Positions 44,715 to 53,211 of a stretch of DNA of 64,000 nt are shown in pieces (the stretch's first letter is position 1; each line of letters opens with the position of its first letter). The stretch is from DASRDU01 sp035652435. Lineage in GTDB: Bacteria > Acidobacteriota > Blastocatellia > RBC074. The stretch lies in NCBI GenBank assembly GCA_035652435.1, contig DASRDU010000188.1, positions 1 through 64,000 on the forward strand, read 5' to 3'. The notes below the pieces were generated by a model, which searched no databases, was not told the origin of the DNA, and was given only the letters and a program-made list of their open reading frames with translations. Made by a program: the position numbers and the translations under genes.

Positions 44715-45431
44715 TCAGACCTTAAGCACATGGTCGGAGAACTTTCTGACCTTCTCGTAGCACTCACACGAAGCTGCCTCAAGTTTCTTTCGATTCAGGA
44801 GGGTGATCTTCCCGCGGCTGTATTTGATGAGTTCCGCATCCTGCAGGGCGATGGCGGCGAGCGTCACGCCGGATCGCTCCGAGCCGAGCATGATGGCGAG
44901 GAATTCCTGCGTCAGCTCAAGCTCGTCCGTCCGGGCACGGTCGCGCGTCATCAGGAGCCAGCGCGCCAGTCGCTCATCCATCGAGTGGAGCCGGTTGCAG
45001 GCGGCAGTCTGCGAGACCTGCACGTAGAGCGACTGGGCGTAACGGAGCAGCAGTTCCTGCAGCACGCCGCCGCGCCTGAATTCCTCCCTGAGGACACCTG
45101 CCTCCATTCTCGCCGCACCATTCTGGATCTGGACTATCGCATCGCTGGTCGCGGTCTCGCCCCCCATAAACGACACCGTGCTGACCATCCCCTCACTCCC
45201 CACGAGGCCGACTTCAATGCGGCGGTTGGTATTCATCACCGAGACGAGGGAGACCATCGCAGTATGTGGGAACCAGGCGTGCCTGATAATGTCGCCCTCG
45301 CGGTAGAGAACATCTCTGAGCTTTAAGGTGACCGGCTCCAGATGCGGGCGGAGACGCTCGTATTCTTCGGCGGGCAGGGTGGCGAGCAGCCGGTTTTCGA
45401 TTGGCGGACGGGACTTGTCGGATTTGGACAT
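44715..45431 (-). CDS. Crp/Fnr-family transcriptional regulator, 238 aa
   Basis: ATG 45431 follows GAAGGAAGG; the long frame upstream to 45623 is rejected as leader sequence. Residues about 30-125 are a cyclic-nucleotide-binding fold (LKLRDVLYREGDIIRHAWFPHTAMVSL, VGLVGSEGMVS). The typical cAMP-binding Arg-Ser pair is not evident, as in many acidobacterial members. Residues about 155-225 are the winged helix (DELELTQEFLAIMLGSERSGVTLAAIALQ). It binds DNA as a dimer and presumably senses something other than cAMP. Effector unknown. Confidence 0.85.
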   Translation of the reverse strand: MSKSDKSRPPIENRLLATLPAEEYERLRPHLEPVTLKLRDVLYREGDIIRHAWFPHTAMVSLVSVMNTNRRIEVGLVGSEGMVSTVSFMGGETATSDAIVQIQNGAARMEAGVLREEFRRGGVLQELLLRYAQSLYVQVSQTAACNRLHSMDERLARWLLMTRDRARTDELELTQEFLAIMLGSERSGVTLAAIALQDAELIKYSRGKITLLNRKKLEAASCECYEKVRKFSDHVLKV

Positions 45432-45759
45432 CGGGAGCCTTCCTTCAGCAGACGCAGTTGAAAACACAACTAAGCGGCACAAGGAGAGGACTCCGTAATC
45501 CGGACCGGATGTCGGGTAGTGATGAAAGAGAACAATGCAGCACCAGCGGCTGCCACTGAACACTAACAGAAATGACCCCTTAATGCGACTTCTGGCCGGG
45601 GATTTATAATGTGAATTTCCCACATAAGGGTTGAGTTCAGGGGGTAACGGGCTGATGATGGGGACAGTGATGATTCACTTTCACTGCTGATTAGCCTTTC
45701 CCCAGGTCCCGCCGGCTAAACACCCTGACCATGAACCACCACTGGAAAGGTGGTGTGCA

Positions 45760-46140
45760 GTGACAACCCGGAACAATGGAAAGAAGCGTATCCTCTGTGT
45801 GGATGACGACCCGGACTGCTGTGAGCTGATAGCCGTGCTGCTCCGCGGCTATGAGGTGGTCACGGCTTACAGTAAGCATGAAGCCGTCAGACAGGCCACG
45901 GGCGAGAGCTTTGACCTCTATCTCCTGGACTATTACCTGCCCGACGGCACCGGCCTTGAGCTGTGTCATTTCATCCGCGCGTTTGATAAAGAGACCCCGA
46001 TTATTTTCTGCACGTCATCAGATGACATCACGCAACGGCACGCCGTCACTGCCGGGGCACAACAACTCCTCAAAAAAGGTTACGTCCTCGTAGAAAATCT
46101 GGAAGAGACCGTCTCCCGATTCCTGCAATTGGCCGCGTAG
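45760..46140 (+). CDS. stand-alone response-regulator receiver, 126 aa
   Basis: The frame starts at GTG 45760 behind GGAAAGGTGG. It has the acidic pocket ILCVDDDPDC, the phosphoacceptor in LYLLDYYLPDGTG, the switch IIFCTSSDD and the conserved Lys in LLKKGYV. No output domain is present. It is divergent from the Crp-type gene; the 45,432-45,759 gap holds their shared promoter region and nothing else I can call. Confidence 0.85.
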   Translation: MTTRNNGKKRILCVDDDPDCCELIAVLLRGYEVVTAYSKHEAVRQATGESFDLYLLDYYLPDGTGLELCHFIRAFDKETPIIFCTSSDDITQRHAVTAGAQQLLKKGYVLVENLEETVSRFLQLAA

Positions 46141-46204
46141 ATGTTCGACCGGCTCACAATGTTCTGTCTCCTGATTCAGAGGCGCGCCGTACTCTGTCGG
46201 CCAT

Positions 46205-46319
46205 TCAATAGACCTCTTGCAAAAGTGTCAGTAGCCCGACCGTGAGGGAGGGCTTGCTCGCGACCTGCAAGCCCTCCCTCACGGTCGGGCTACTGACACT
46301 TTTGCAAGAGGTCTATTGA
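46205..46319. repeat. palindromic repeat, copy 2 (53-bp perfect arms)
   Basis: The arms 46205-46257 and 46267-46319 are perfect reverse complements around a nine-base loop. The inner part matches copy 1 at 32195-32267; the outer 20 or so bases are unique to this copy. It lies between convergent genes and supplies the last codons and stop of the asparagine synthetase gene. It could act as a bidirectional terminator. Confidence 0.92.
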
Positions 46320-48218
46320 CACCCCTGATACTCCGTCAAGCGTCCTTTCTGCCCACATCTCGAACATCAGCAGCGTCCAGATCAGCTTGCGATTGTCGGC
46401 GATGCCGCTCTCGTGTTCACTCAGCATCCGCTCGACATACTTCAGATTGAACAGGTCGTGACGTTTGAGGCGGTCGGGCGAAAACATCTCGCGCACGAGC
46501 GGGCGCAATTCGCCTTTGACCCATTCGGCGACGGGCATGCCGAAGCCTTTCTTGGGGCGGTCAATCACCTGCGCGGGCAGTTTGTCGCGCATCGCCTGCT
46601 TGAGAATGTATTTGGTCGTGAAGCCGCGCAACTTGAAACTGACCGGCAGTCGGGTGAGAAATTCAATGAAGGTGTGATCCAGAAAGGGCGCGCGTGTTTC
46701 CAGCGAGGCGGCCATGCTGGCGCGATCAACCTTGACCAGCACGCCTTCGGACAAGTACTGCTGCGCGTCGAAAGTCATCATGCGTTCGACGATGTCGAGG
46801 CCGTTCCGGTAATCGTAAGCGCGCACTTCGCTGAAAACTTCCTCGTCGGGGAAAGCGGACAGAATTTCAGGGTTGAGCAGCAATCGCTGCTGCGCCTCAT
46901 CGAATGAACCCATCCACGACTGGTGGCGAGTGCCGTCGAGCAGCGCCGCGCCGCGCACGAACCTTTTGGCTTTGAAATCAAATGACAGGTTATCGGTCGA
47001 AACGGGCAGGCTGGCCACGACCGGCTCAATGACGTGGTGGCGCACGAACTGCGGCAGGCTGCGGTAATAACCCGCCATCCGGTGCGCGACGTAAGTCGGA
47101 TAGCCCGCGAACAACTCGTCGCCGCCGTCGCCGCCGAGCGCGACGGTCACGTGTTCGCGGGTGAAGCGCGAGACCAGATAGGTCGGGATCAGCGAGCTGT
47201 CGCCGAGCGGCTCATCGAGCAGGCGCGGGATTTCCGGCACCAGTTCCAGCATCTCGCGTTCGGTGAAGCGGTGTTCGAAATGCTCAGTGCCGAGATGCTC
47301 CGCGACGGCGCGGGCGTAATTCGACTCGTCGAATGACTTTTCATCGAAGGCGATGGAAAAGGTTTTGACCCGGCCCGCCGCGCTCTCGCGCGCCAGCGCC
47401 GCGACCGAACTCGAATCCACGCCGCCCGAAAGCAGTACGCCCAGGGGCACGTCGGCGATCAGCCGCAGCTGCACGGCCTCGCGCAACCGCCCCCGCACTT
47501 CATCAATTGCCTCGGCCTCGCTGATGCGCGTTTTCTCGACGTCGTAATCGAGCTTCCAGTACCGCTCTTCGCGGACTGTACCGCGCTCGAAAATCAGCCG
47601 GTGCGCGGGCGCGAGCTTTCTGACGCCCTCGATGATCGCGTGGGGCGAGGGCACGCATTCGTAAAAGAGGTATTTCCGCAGCGCGCTCAGGTTGAGCTTT
47701 CTTTCGACTGTCGGGTGCGTGAGCAGGGCTTTCAACTCCGAGGCGAAGATGAACGCGCTGTCAGTGAGCGTCCAGTAGAGCGGCTTCTCGCCCATCCGAT
47801 CACGCGCAACGAGCAGTCGTTCGCGCCGCTCGTCCCACAGCGCGAAGGCGAACATCCCGTTCAGATGCCGGACCAGTTCGTCGCCGTAATCTTCGTACAG
47901 GTGGACGATGACTTCGGTGTCAGAGGATGTTTTGAGCTGATGGCCGCGCGCGACGAGCTTTTCGCGCAGCTCGCGGAAGTTGTAAATCTCGCCGTTGAAG
48001 ACGACCCAGACCGAGCCATCCTCGTTCGGGATCGGCTGGTGCCCGCCCGCCAGATCAATGATTGACAGCCGCCGCATCCCCAGCGCGACATTCCGGCTGG
48101 AGTAAAAGCCTTCATCATCCGGCCCGCGATGGATGATCGCCGCCGCCATCGCGCGGGCCAGCCGCTCGTCGGCCGTGCGCTCGCGTTCAGTGTTGATGAA
48201 TCCGACAATTCCGCACAT
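46290..48218 (-). CDS. asnB: asparagine synthetase (glutamine-hydrolysing)
   Basis: ATG 48218 gives MCGIVGFIN with the class II amidotransferase nucleophile Cys2; a frame from 48260 would bury this Cys and is rejected. The glutaminase domain shows IIHRGPDDEGFY, LSIIDLAGGHQP and FNGEIYNF. The synthetase domain has the PP-loop LSGGVDSSSVAAL and GGDGGDELFAGYP. The 642-residue length is normal for AsnB of the polysaccharide-cluster type. The last nine residues (SIDLLQKCQ) and the stop are encoded by the palindromic repeat. It heads no operon but lies beside glycosyltransferase and methyltransferase genes. Confidence 0.92.
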   Translation of the reverse strand: MCGIVGFINTERERTADERLARAMAAAIIHRGPDDEGFYSSRNVALGMRRLSIIDLAGGHQPIPNEDGSVWVVFNGEIYNFRELREKLVARGHQLKTSSDTEVIVHLYEDYGDELVRHLNGMFAFALWDERRERLLVARDRMGEKPLYWTLTDSAFIFASELKALLTHPTVERKLNLSALRKYLFYECVPSPHAIIEGVRKLAPAHRLIFERGTVREERYWKLDYDVEKTRISEAEAIDEVRGRLREAVQLRLIADVPLGVLLSGGVDSSSVAALARESAAGRVKTFSIAFDEKSFDESNYARAVAEHLGTEHFEHRFTEREMLELVPEIPRLLDEPLGDSSLIPTYLVSRFTREHVTVALGGDGGDELFAGYPTYVAHRMAGYYRSLPQFVRHHVIEPVVASLPVSTDNLSFDFKAKRFVRGAALLDGTRHQSWMGSFDEAQQRLLLNPEILSAFPDEEVFSEVRAYDYRNGLDIVERMMTFDAQQYLSEGVLVKVDRASMAASLETRAPFLDHTFIEFLTRLPVSFKLRGFTTKYILKQAMRDKLPAQVIDRPKKGFGMPVAEWVKGELRPLVREMFSPDRLKRHDLFNLKYVERMLSEHESGIADNRKLIWTLLMFEMWAERTLDGVSGVSIDLLQKCQ

Positions 48219-48286
48219 ATGAATGAACCTGTCAGCGGTCAGCTTCCGCGGATTTCCCAACGCACTGGCGCCGCCAGCAAATCGGC

Positions 48287-49351
48287 TCAGGCTGATCGCT
48301 GATCGCTGATCGCTGACGGCTCTTCTTCAAAATTGATCTTCGTCCGAATTGTATAAATCGGCTTGTTCTGTGACTCGTGATAAGTGCGGACGCTCACTTC
48401 CGCGATCAGGCCCATCAGGAAAAGCTGTATGCCCAGCACCAGCATGACCATCGCCAGCACCGGGAGCGGCGTCTGGATGAAATCGGCGTGATGTGGCCAG
48501 TCGGCATACTTCATCAGAAAGGCGAACACCGCCGACAAAACTGAAATGCCGAAAACCAGCAGGCCCGCCGAACCGAAAACGTACAGCGGCTTGGTCATGT
48601 ACCGCGACATGAATTTGATCGTGACCAGATCGAAGATCACCTTGATCATCCGCGACAACCCGTATTTCGACCGGCCCGCCACGCGCGGGTGGTGGGTCAC
48701 CGGAATTTCAGTCACGCGCGCGCCGGCCCAGCTCGCGTAAATCGGGATGAAGCGGTGCATCTCGCCGTAGAGGTTCACATCCTTCAGCACCTCGCGGCGG
48801 TAGGCTTTGAGCGAGCAGCCGTAATCGTGCAGGTGGACGCCTCCGATTTTTGAAATCAGGCCGTTGGCGATCTTTGACGGCAGCACGCGCGCCAGGAACG
48901 CGTCATGCCGGTTCGCGCGCCAGCCGGAAACCACGTCATAACCTTCATCGAGCTTCGCCAGCAATCGTTCGATGTCCGCCGGATCGTTCTGTAAATCGGC
49001 ATCCATCGGAATCAGGATTTCGCCCCGCGCCGCGTCAATGCCTGCGGCCATCGCCGCCGTCTGCCCGTAATTGCGCCGAAAGCTGATGACTCGCACCCGC
49101 GCGTCATTTGCCGCCAGCTGCTTCAGAATCGCAAAGCTCCCGTCGCTGCTGCCGTCGTCCACGTAAATCACCTCAAAGCTCTGTCCCAGCTTCTCCATTG
49201 ATTCGATGATTCTGCCGTGCAGTTGCGGCAGGTTCTCCTGCTCGTTGCAGACGGGCAGAAAGACCGAGAGTCCGGGGGCAGGCCCGTCTTTCAGCAACCG
49301 GGCTTCCGCCCTGACTGACTGTCCGATTCGAGCGGCTTCACTAATCATCAC
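48287..49351 (-). CDS. family 2 glycosyltransferase (polyprenyl-phosphate type), 354 aa
   Basis: The GT-A domain covers about residues 28-250: LSVFLPVCNEQENLPQLH, IYVDDGSSDGSF, IPMDADLQNDPADI with the metal-binding D-x-D, and YDVVSGWRANRHD. Two C-terminal membrane helices follow (VFGSAGLLVFGISVLSAVFAF and LAMVMLVLGIQLFLMGLIAE). This matches DPM1/GtrB/ArnC-like enzymes that load sugars onto undecaprenyl phosphate. The final residues (AISDQRSA) come from a short heptamer repeat. It overlaps the upstream membrane gene by four bases, indicating one operon. Confidence 0.88.
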   Translation of the reverse strand: MMISEAARIGQSVRAEARLLKDGPAPGLSVFLPVCNEQENLPQLHGRIIESMEKLGQSFEVIYVDDGSSDGSFAILKQLAANDARVRVISFRRNYGQTAAMAAGIDAARGEILIPMDADLQNDPADIERLLAKLDEGYDVVSGWRANRHDAFLARVLPSKIANGLISKIGGVHLHDYGCSLKAYRREVLKDVNLYGEMHRFIPIYASWAGARVTEIPVTHHPRVAGRSKYGLSRMIKVIFDLVTIKFMSRYMTKPLYVFGSAGLLVFGISVLSAVFAFLMKYADWPHHADFIQTPLPVLAMVMLVLGIQLFLMGLIAEVSVRTYHESQNKPIYTIRTKINFEEEPSAISDQRSA

Positions 49352-49671
49352 TGAATCCCCACGGGCTTCCCCTCAGTTCTTACGGCCACCGGATAAGTGA
49401 TCAGAATCCGGCGGACGATTTCCGCGCCCACAGCTCCCGATAAAAGGGCGACGATGTAAATCACCACGACTACGAATGTCCCGCTTCCGGCCTGCTGCCC
49501 CAGCCCCAGCAATTCACTGACCAGCCCCAGCACAACCCCGGCGGCCACTTCCAGCCCGACCCACATCATAATGGCAAACAGGCTCCACCACAGCGCGCTG
49601 CGGCCACGCTCACGCGCCAGCCTGCCGATTCTGCGGGGCAGCCAGACAAAGATGAAGAAAAGTTCCAGCAT
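49348..49671 (-). CDS. small membrane protein, 107 aa
   Basis: From ATG 49671 it has two to three hydrophobic segments (ALWWSLFAIMMWVGLEVAAG, FVVVVIYIVALLSGAVG) separated by a polar loop, after a basic first stretch (LPRRIGRLARERGRS). No family recognised. It sits between the methyltransferase and the glycosyltransferase in one overlapping operon, so it may be an accessory of the glycan pathway. Confidence 0.6.
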   Translation of the reverse strand: MLELFFIFVWLPRRIGRLARERGRSALWWSLFAIMMWVGLEVAAGVVLGLVSELLGLGQQAGSGTFVVVVIYIVALLSGAVGAEIVRRILITYPVAVRTEGKPVGIQ

Positions 49672-49688
49672 TGACGCCCGCCTTTCCG

Positions 49689-50543
49689 TCACTGAATTTT
49701 CCGGGCCACACAAATGATCGAAACCCCGAACGGCAGCTTGTGCCTTCTGAGCCAGCCGGCTTCGCTGGCAAAAATCCGCGCGAGCAGCCGGTTGACGAGC
49801 GGGTGGTTGATCCGATTTTCGGACTGCGCCGTCCGCCCGAGCGCGTTGAGCAGTTTTCGCCCCAGCCAGATTGGCAGAAACATCGCGATGTTTGAATAGC
49901 TGATCCGCTCCACACGCAAACCGGCAGCCTCAACCCTTTCGCGCAATTCGCCCAGGCGATAACGCCGCTTGTGTCCCGATTGGTCATCGTTCGGCCCCCA
50001 CAGCGACCGGAACGCAGGGACGAACAGCACGGCGGGCGCGCCCGGACGCAACACGCGGCGGATTTCGCCGAGCCCGCCCACATCATCAGCAAGGTGTTCG
50101 ACCACATCGAGCGCGGTCACCAGATCGAACGAGTCGCCGGCAAACGGCAGCTCAGTGGCGCTCGCAAACATCACCCGCTCGTGCCCGCGGCGGCGGGAGA
50201 AATCCAGCGCGATGCCCGACAGATCAACTCCATGCATCTGCCCGAACCGTCGCAGATGATCCATATTCCCGCCCGTCCCACAACCGATGTCGAGCAGTCT
50301 GCGGAAGGATGAAGGCGGAAGGATGAAGGATGAACCCGATTCCGTTCCCTGTTCATCCTTCATCCTTCCGCCTTCATCCTTTTTTTCAAGCGCGTCTTCG
50401 ACCTGTGCCAGCACGATGGCGCGCCGCCCGACGTACCACCAGTGTTCGTCTTCGACGTCGAACATGATGTGGTAATTGAGTGGGCGCATCCCGACCTGCG
50501 CCTGTTCGCTCACCACTTCTTTCACCAGCGCTTCATCTGCCAT
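49689..50543 (-). CDS. SAM-dependent methyltransferase with in-frame repeat insertion, 284 aa
   Basis: The class I methyltransferase fold is visible: motif I LLDIGCGTGGNM, the acidic end of strand 2 (MHGVDLSGIALDF), motif IV FDLVTALDVVEHLADD and GGLGEIRRVLRPGAP. Before motif I there is an insert, KKDEGGRMKDEQGTE then SSFILPPSSF, translated from a 77-base palindrome at 50305-50381. It lies between the N-terminal helix (DEHWWYVGRRAIVLAQVEDAL) and the Rossmann core, where a surface loop could tolerate it. The gene overlaps the upstream methyltransferase end by 11 bases. Target is likely a lipid-linked glycan or small metabolite. Confidence 0.82.
   Translation of the reverse strand: MADEALVKEVVSEQAQVGMRPLNYHIMFDVEDEHWWYVGRRAIVLAQVEDALEKKDEGGRMKDEQGTESGSSFILPPSSFRRLLDIGCGTGGNMDHLRRFGQMHGVDLSGIALDFSRRRGHERVMFASATELPFAGDSFDLVTALDVVEHLADDVGGLGEIRRVLRPGAPAVLFVPAFRSLWGPNDDQSGHKRRYRLGELRERVEAAGLRVERISYSNIAMFLPIWLGRKLLNALGRTAQSENRINHPLVNRLLARIFASEAGWLRRHKLPFGVSIICVARKIQ
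50305..50381. repeat. palindrome inside a coding region (31-bp arms)
   Basis: The arms 50305-50335 and 50351-50381 are perfect reverse complements with a 15-base loop. Each arm is itself repetitive (GGATGAAGG units). The whole stretch stays in frame with the methyltransferase gene. Confidence 0.92.
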
Positions 50544-51552
50544 AACCGGCTTCCGCTTTCGCTTCTGACCCGACGTAACCGAACCCACGCCAGCTGTTGC
50601 GATTGTGCCAGGCGATCACCACGTCTTTCGCCAGCGCCTGATCGAACCACCCGGCGAACTCTTCGCGGCTGATGTAAAAAGCCGTCGGCGCGGTCAGGTG
50701 GTCGTGAACGATGTTATGAATTTCGCGGAACGGGAAACGCGCAATGTAGCTGATGTAATCGGCATAAAAAAGATACCGCCTGAGTTTCGTCCTGCCGAAG
50801 GGCCGGTAAATCGCCTTCGCCACGACGTACAGGATCAGCGACGGCAGGTAAGAAAGAAAGTAGAGCACGCGCATCGGCAGCTTTGAAGTGATGCGTTCGC
50901 GCAGTGGGTTGATCAGATGCACGATCCAGCCGTTGTTTTCGCGCCCGTAGACCCACGCCGAAACCGCGCCGCCAGGATTCAGCTTTTTAACGAGCGCCGC
51001 AAACCCGGCGTGCGGGTCGGGCAGGTGGTGCAGCACGCCGACGGAAAAGCCGTAATCGAAGACGGGCCGCAGCGGCAGGCGATAAATGTCGGCCTGAATG
51101 ACATGCGCGTTGTCGAGGTCGCGCGTGTTCTGAAATGCCGCTTCGACGGCATCGCTCAAATCAACGCCGACGACTGCGCGCGCGCCCCACTCGGCAACCG
51201 CGCGCGTATGGCGCCCCTTGCCGCACCCGGCTTCGATCACGGTTTTGCCGCGCACGAATTCGGGCGTGACCGGCGCGATCCAGTCTCTGAACTGCTGCTC
51301 GTGGTGCGGATTGACCGAATCGAATTCCAGCCACTGCTCGCCGAAGTTTTTCGCCGTGGCCTGTTTGTCCGCCGCAACAGCCGTCAGGTCGGCAAAACGC
51401 GGGACGCCGCGGCGGATCGGGTAAGCGGCCTGACAATCCAGACACCGCAACTCCCCGGTGAGAATCTCCCGGCCCTCACGCTCATCGGCGTCGAGGCCGA
51501 ATCCACCGGAACAGGCTGGACAGGCAAGATAAGGCAGCAGCGTTTCCTTCAT
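50533..51552 (-). CDS. SAM-dependent methyltransferase with N-terminal zinc ribbon, 339 aa
   Basis: Residues 1-55 are a Trm112-like zinc ribbon (LACPACSGGF and LRCLDCQAAYPI, four cysteines). The methyltransferase core follows: KTVIEAGCGKGRHTRAVAEWG, AVVGVDLSDAVEAAF, ADIYRLPLRPVFDYGFSVGVLHHLPDP. The C-terminal third is hydrophobic and helical (LYFLSYLPSLILYVVAK), perhaps membrane-associated. ATG 51552 is chosen because it begins the zinc-ribbon. It forms an overlapping pair with the methyltransferase at 49,689. It likely acts in surface-glycan or lipid modification. Confidence 0.85.
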   Translation of the reverse strand: MKETLLPYLACPACSGGFGLDADEREGREILTGELRCLDCQAAYPIRRGVPRFADLTAVAADKQATAKNFGEQWLEFDSVNPHHEQQFRDWIAPVTPEFVRGKTVIEAGCGKGRHTRAVAEWGARAVVGVDLSDAVEAAFQNTRDLDNAHVIQADIYRLPLRPVFDYGFSVGVLHHLPDPHAGFAALVKKLNPGGAVSAWVYGRENNGWIVHLINPLRERITSKLPMRVLYFLSYLPSLILYVVAKAIYRPFGRTKLRRYLFYADYISYIARFPFREIHNIVHDHLTAPTAFYISREEFAGWFDQALAKDVVIAWHNRNSWRGFGYVGSEAKAEAGYGR

Positions 51553-51699
51553 TTCAGGCGAGGTGCGCGTCAGGTTCGTGCCGCGTGAATTGTAGTCGGT
51601 GACGGAGAGGTCAGGCAATCGGCCAGCGCCTGTGATACCGGGCAGGCGCTGGCCGGAAGGATTGAACTTTTCTGGCGGGTCCTGATGGCGCTGACGCCG

Positions 51700-52965
51700 T
51701 CAGATGCGCGCCACCTGCTTACCCGCCTGCCGCGCCTCTTCCAGCGTCAGGCGCTGTTTCTTACGGTAAGACAGGTTGGCCATGTGCGCGGCAATCGCCG
51801 AACGATAGCCCAGTTCAACCGGCGAATTCGGCTCCCTGCGCGAACGCACGCACTCGACGAAGTTGGCATAATGATCCACGCCTTTGTCTTCGCCCGTCAG
51901 CATGATGCCGTCGGCGCGATTCACCTTCTCCGGGTAATAGCGCACGCCGGAAACCGATTTGCCCGAGACCATGTCATTTGACCCGGCCAGCCATTCGACC
52001 GAACCGTCCGAGCCGAGAATGCGCGTGCCGAGGCCGAAGCGGCTGTTGCTGAAGGTTGACTGCCACGTCACCACCAGATCGTTCGGGTAATCGAGCGTCA
52101 CCGCAATCGTATCCGGCACCTCGCGCCCGTCCTTTTCCGAAAAGACACCGCCTGACATATAAGCCGCCGTCGGCACCGGCAGGTCGAGCGCGCCGATGAT
52201 CCAACCGATCTGGTGAACCATATTCTCCGTCACGTTGCCGCCGGAAAATTCCCAGAAGAAACGCCAGTTGATGAACTTGTACGGGTCGAACTGGCGCTTC
52301 GCGCGGCCGTTGAGGAAAGCGTCCCAGTTAACATTTGCGGGCGTGCAGTCGTCCGGGACAGGCCGCACCCACTGCCCCTTGCCGTGCGGCGTGTTACGGC
52401 TCATCCACGATTCAACGTGTGTGACTTTGCCGACCAGGCCGTCCTTGATCCACTTCCGGGCGTCGGCGAAATACCCGGCGCTCTGGTGCTGCTGGCCGAT
52501 GCCGACGACGCGACCGGATTTCTTCGCGGCCTCGCGGCAGGCCTCGGCCTCTTCGATTGACCACGTCATCGTCTTTTCGCAGTAGAGGTCTTTGCCCGCC
52601 GCCAGCACGTCCTGGAAATGGCGCGCGTGGCAGTGCAGCGGCGTGGCGACGATCACGGCGTCAACATCTTTGCTGTCGAGCAGCTGGCGGTGATCGCCGT
52701 ACGTTTTGACGCCGGGCGCGATCCGCTTCGCCTCGTCGAAGCGGCGCTTGTAGATGTCGGCGACCGCGACGAATTCGGCGTTCGGCGCTTTGCTGAATTC
52801 CTTCATCAGCTCCTGCCCGCGCGCGCCCGGCCCGATGATCCCGAGCCGCACGCGGTCATTCGCGCCGAGAATGCCGGCGTAAGAGCTGGCGGGTAAGGTT
52901 AATCCGGCGGCCGCCGAAGCGGCAGCCTGCTTGAGAAACTCTCTGCGTTTGTTGCTGGTGGTCAT
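51700..52965 (-). CDS. Tat-exported Gfo/Idh/MocA-family oxidoreductase, 421 aa
   Basis: A twin-arginine signal (KRREFLKQAAASAAAGL) precedes an NAD(P)-binding Rossmann fold (VRLGIIGPGARGQELM, FVAVADIYKRRFDEA, DAVIVATPLHCHA, GKDLYCEKTM with the EKP-like catalytic Lys). The C-terminal substrate domain shows the GGNVTENMVHQIGW segment. Tat export with bound NAD(P) is characteristic of the large secreted group of this family in Acidobacteria and Planctomycetes, linked to glycoside breakdown. Substrate unknown. Divergently placed to the MFS transporter. Confidence 0.88.
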   Translation of the reverse strand: MTTSNKRREFLKQAAASAAAGLTLPASSYAGILGANDRVRLGIIGPGARGQELMKEFSKAPNAEFVAVADIYKRRFDEAKRIAPGVKTYGDHRQLLDSKDVDAVIVATPLHCHARHFQDVLAAGKDLYCEKTMTWSIEEAEACREAAKKSGRVVGIGQQHQSAGYFADARKWIKDGLVGKVTHVESWMSRNTPHGKGQWVRPVPDDCTPANVNWDAFLNGRAKRQFDPYKFINWRFFWEFSGGNVTENMVHQIGWIIGALDLPVPTAAYMSGGVFSEKDGREVPDTIAVTLDYPNDLVVTWQSTFSNSRFGLGTRILGSDGSVEWLAGSNDMVSGKSVSGVRYYPEKVNRADGIMLTGEDKGVDHYANFVECVRSRREPNSPVELGYRSAIAAHMANLSYRKKQRLTLEEARQAGKQVARI

Positions 52966-53211
52966 TAACGTACTCCTCCGCTGATTCCGAAAGCCGATGG
53001 TTTATTGTCTGAAGGGATTGATCACTAACAGAGCCCGCTTAGCAAAGTGGATTATCCAAATGGTTTGACCAGATTGTCAAGCAGGCATTATCCTGTCTCG
53101 CGTCCGCTCATCACGATTCCGGATCTCAAGCACCCGAATTCAAATTTGAGGCCCGGGGCCGGCAATCCAGAACCCGCAATTCACCATCCGCCATCTGTTG
53201 GGAGGCTTTGT

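Noticed and set aside
45432..45623. 64-residue N-terminal extension of the Crp-type regulator
   Set aside because: Hydrophobic, Cys-containing leader with no counterpart in the family; ATG 45431 has a GGAAGG site.
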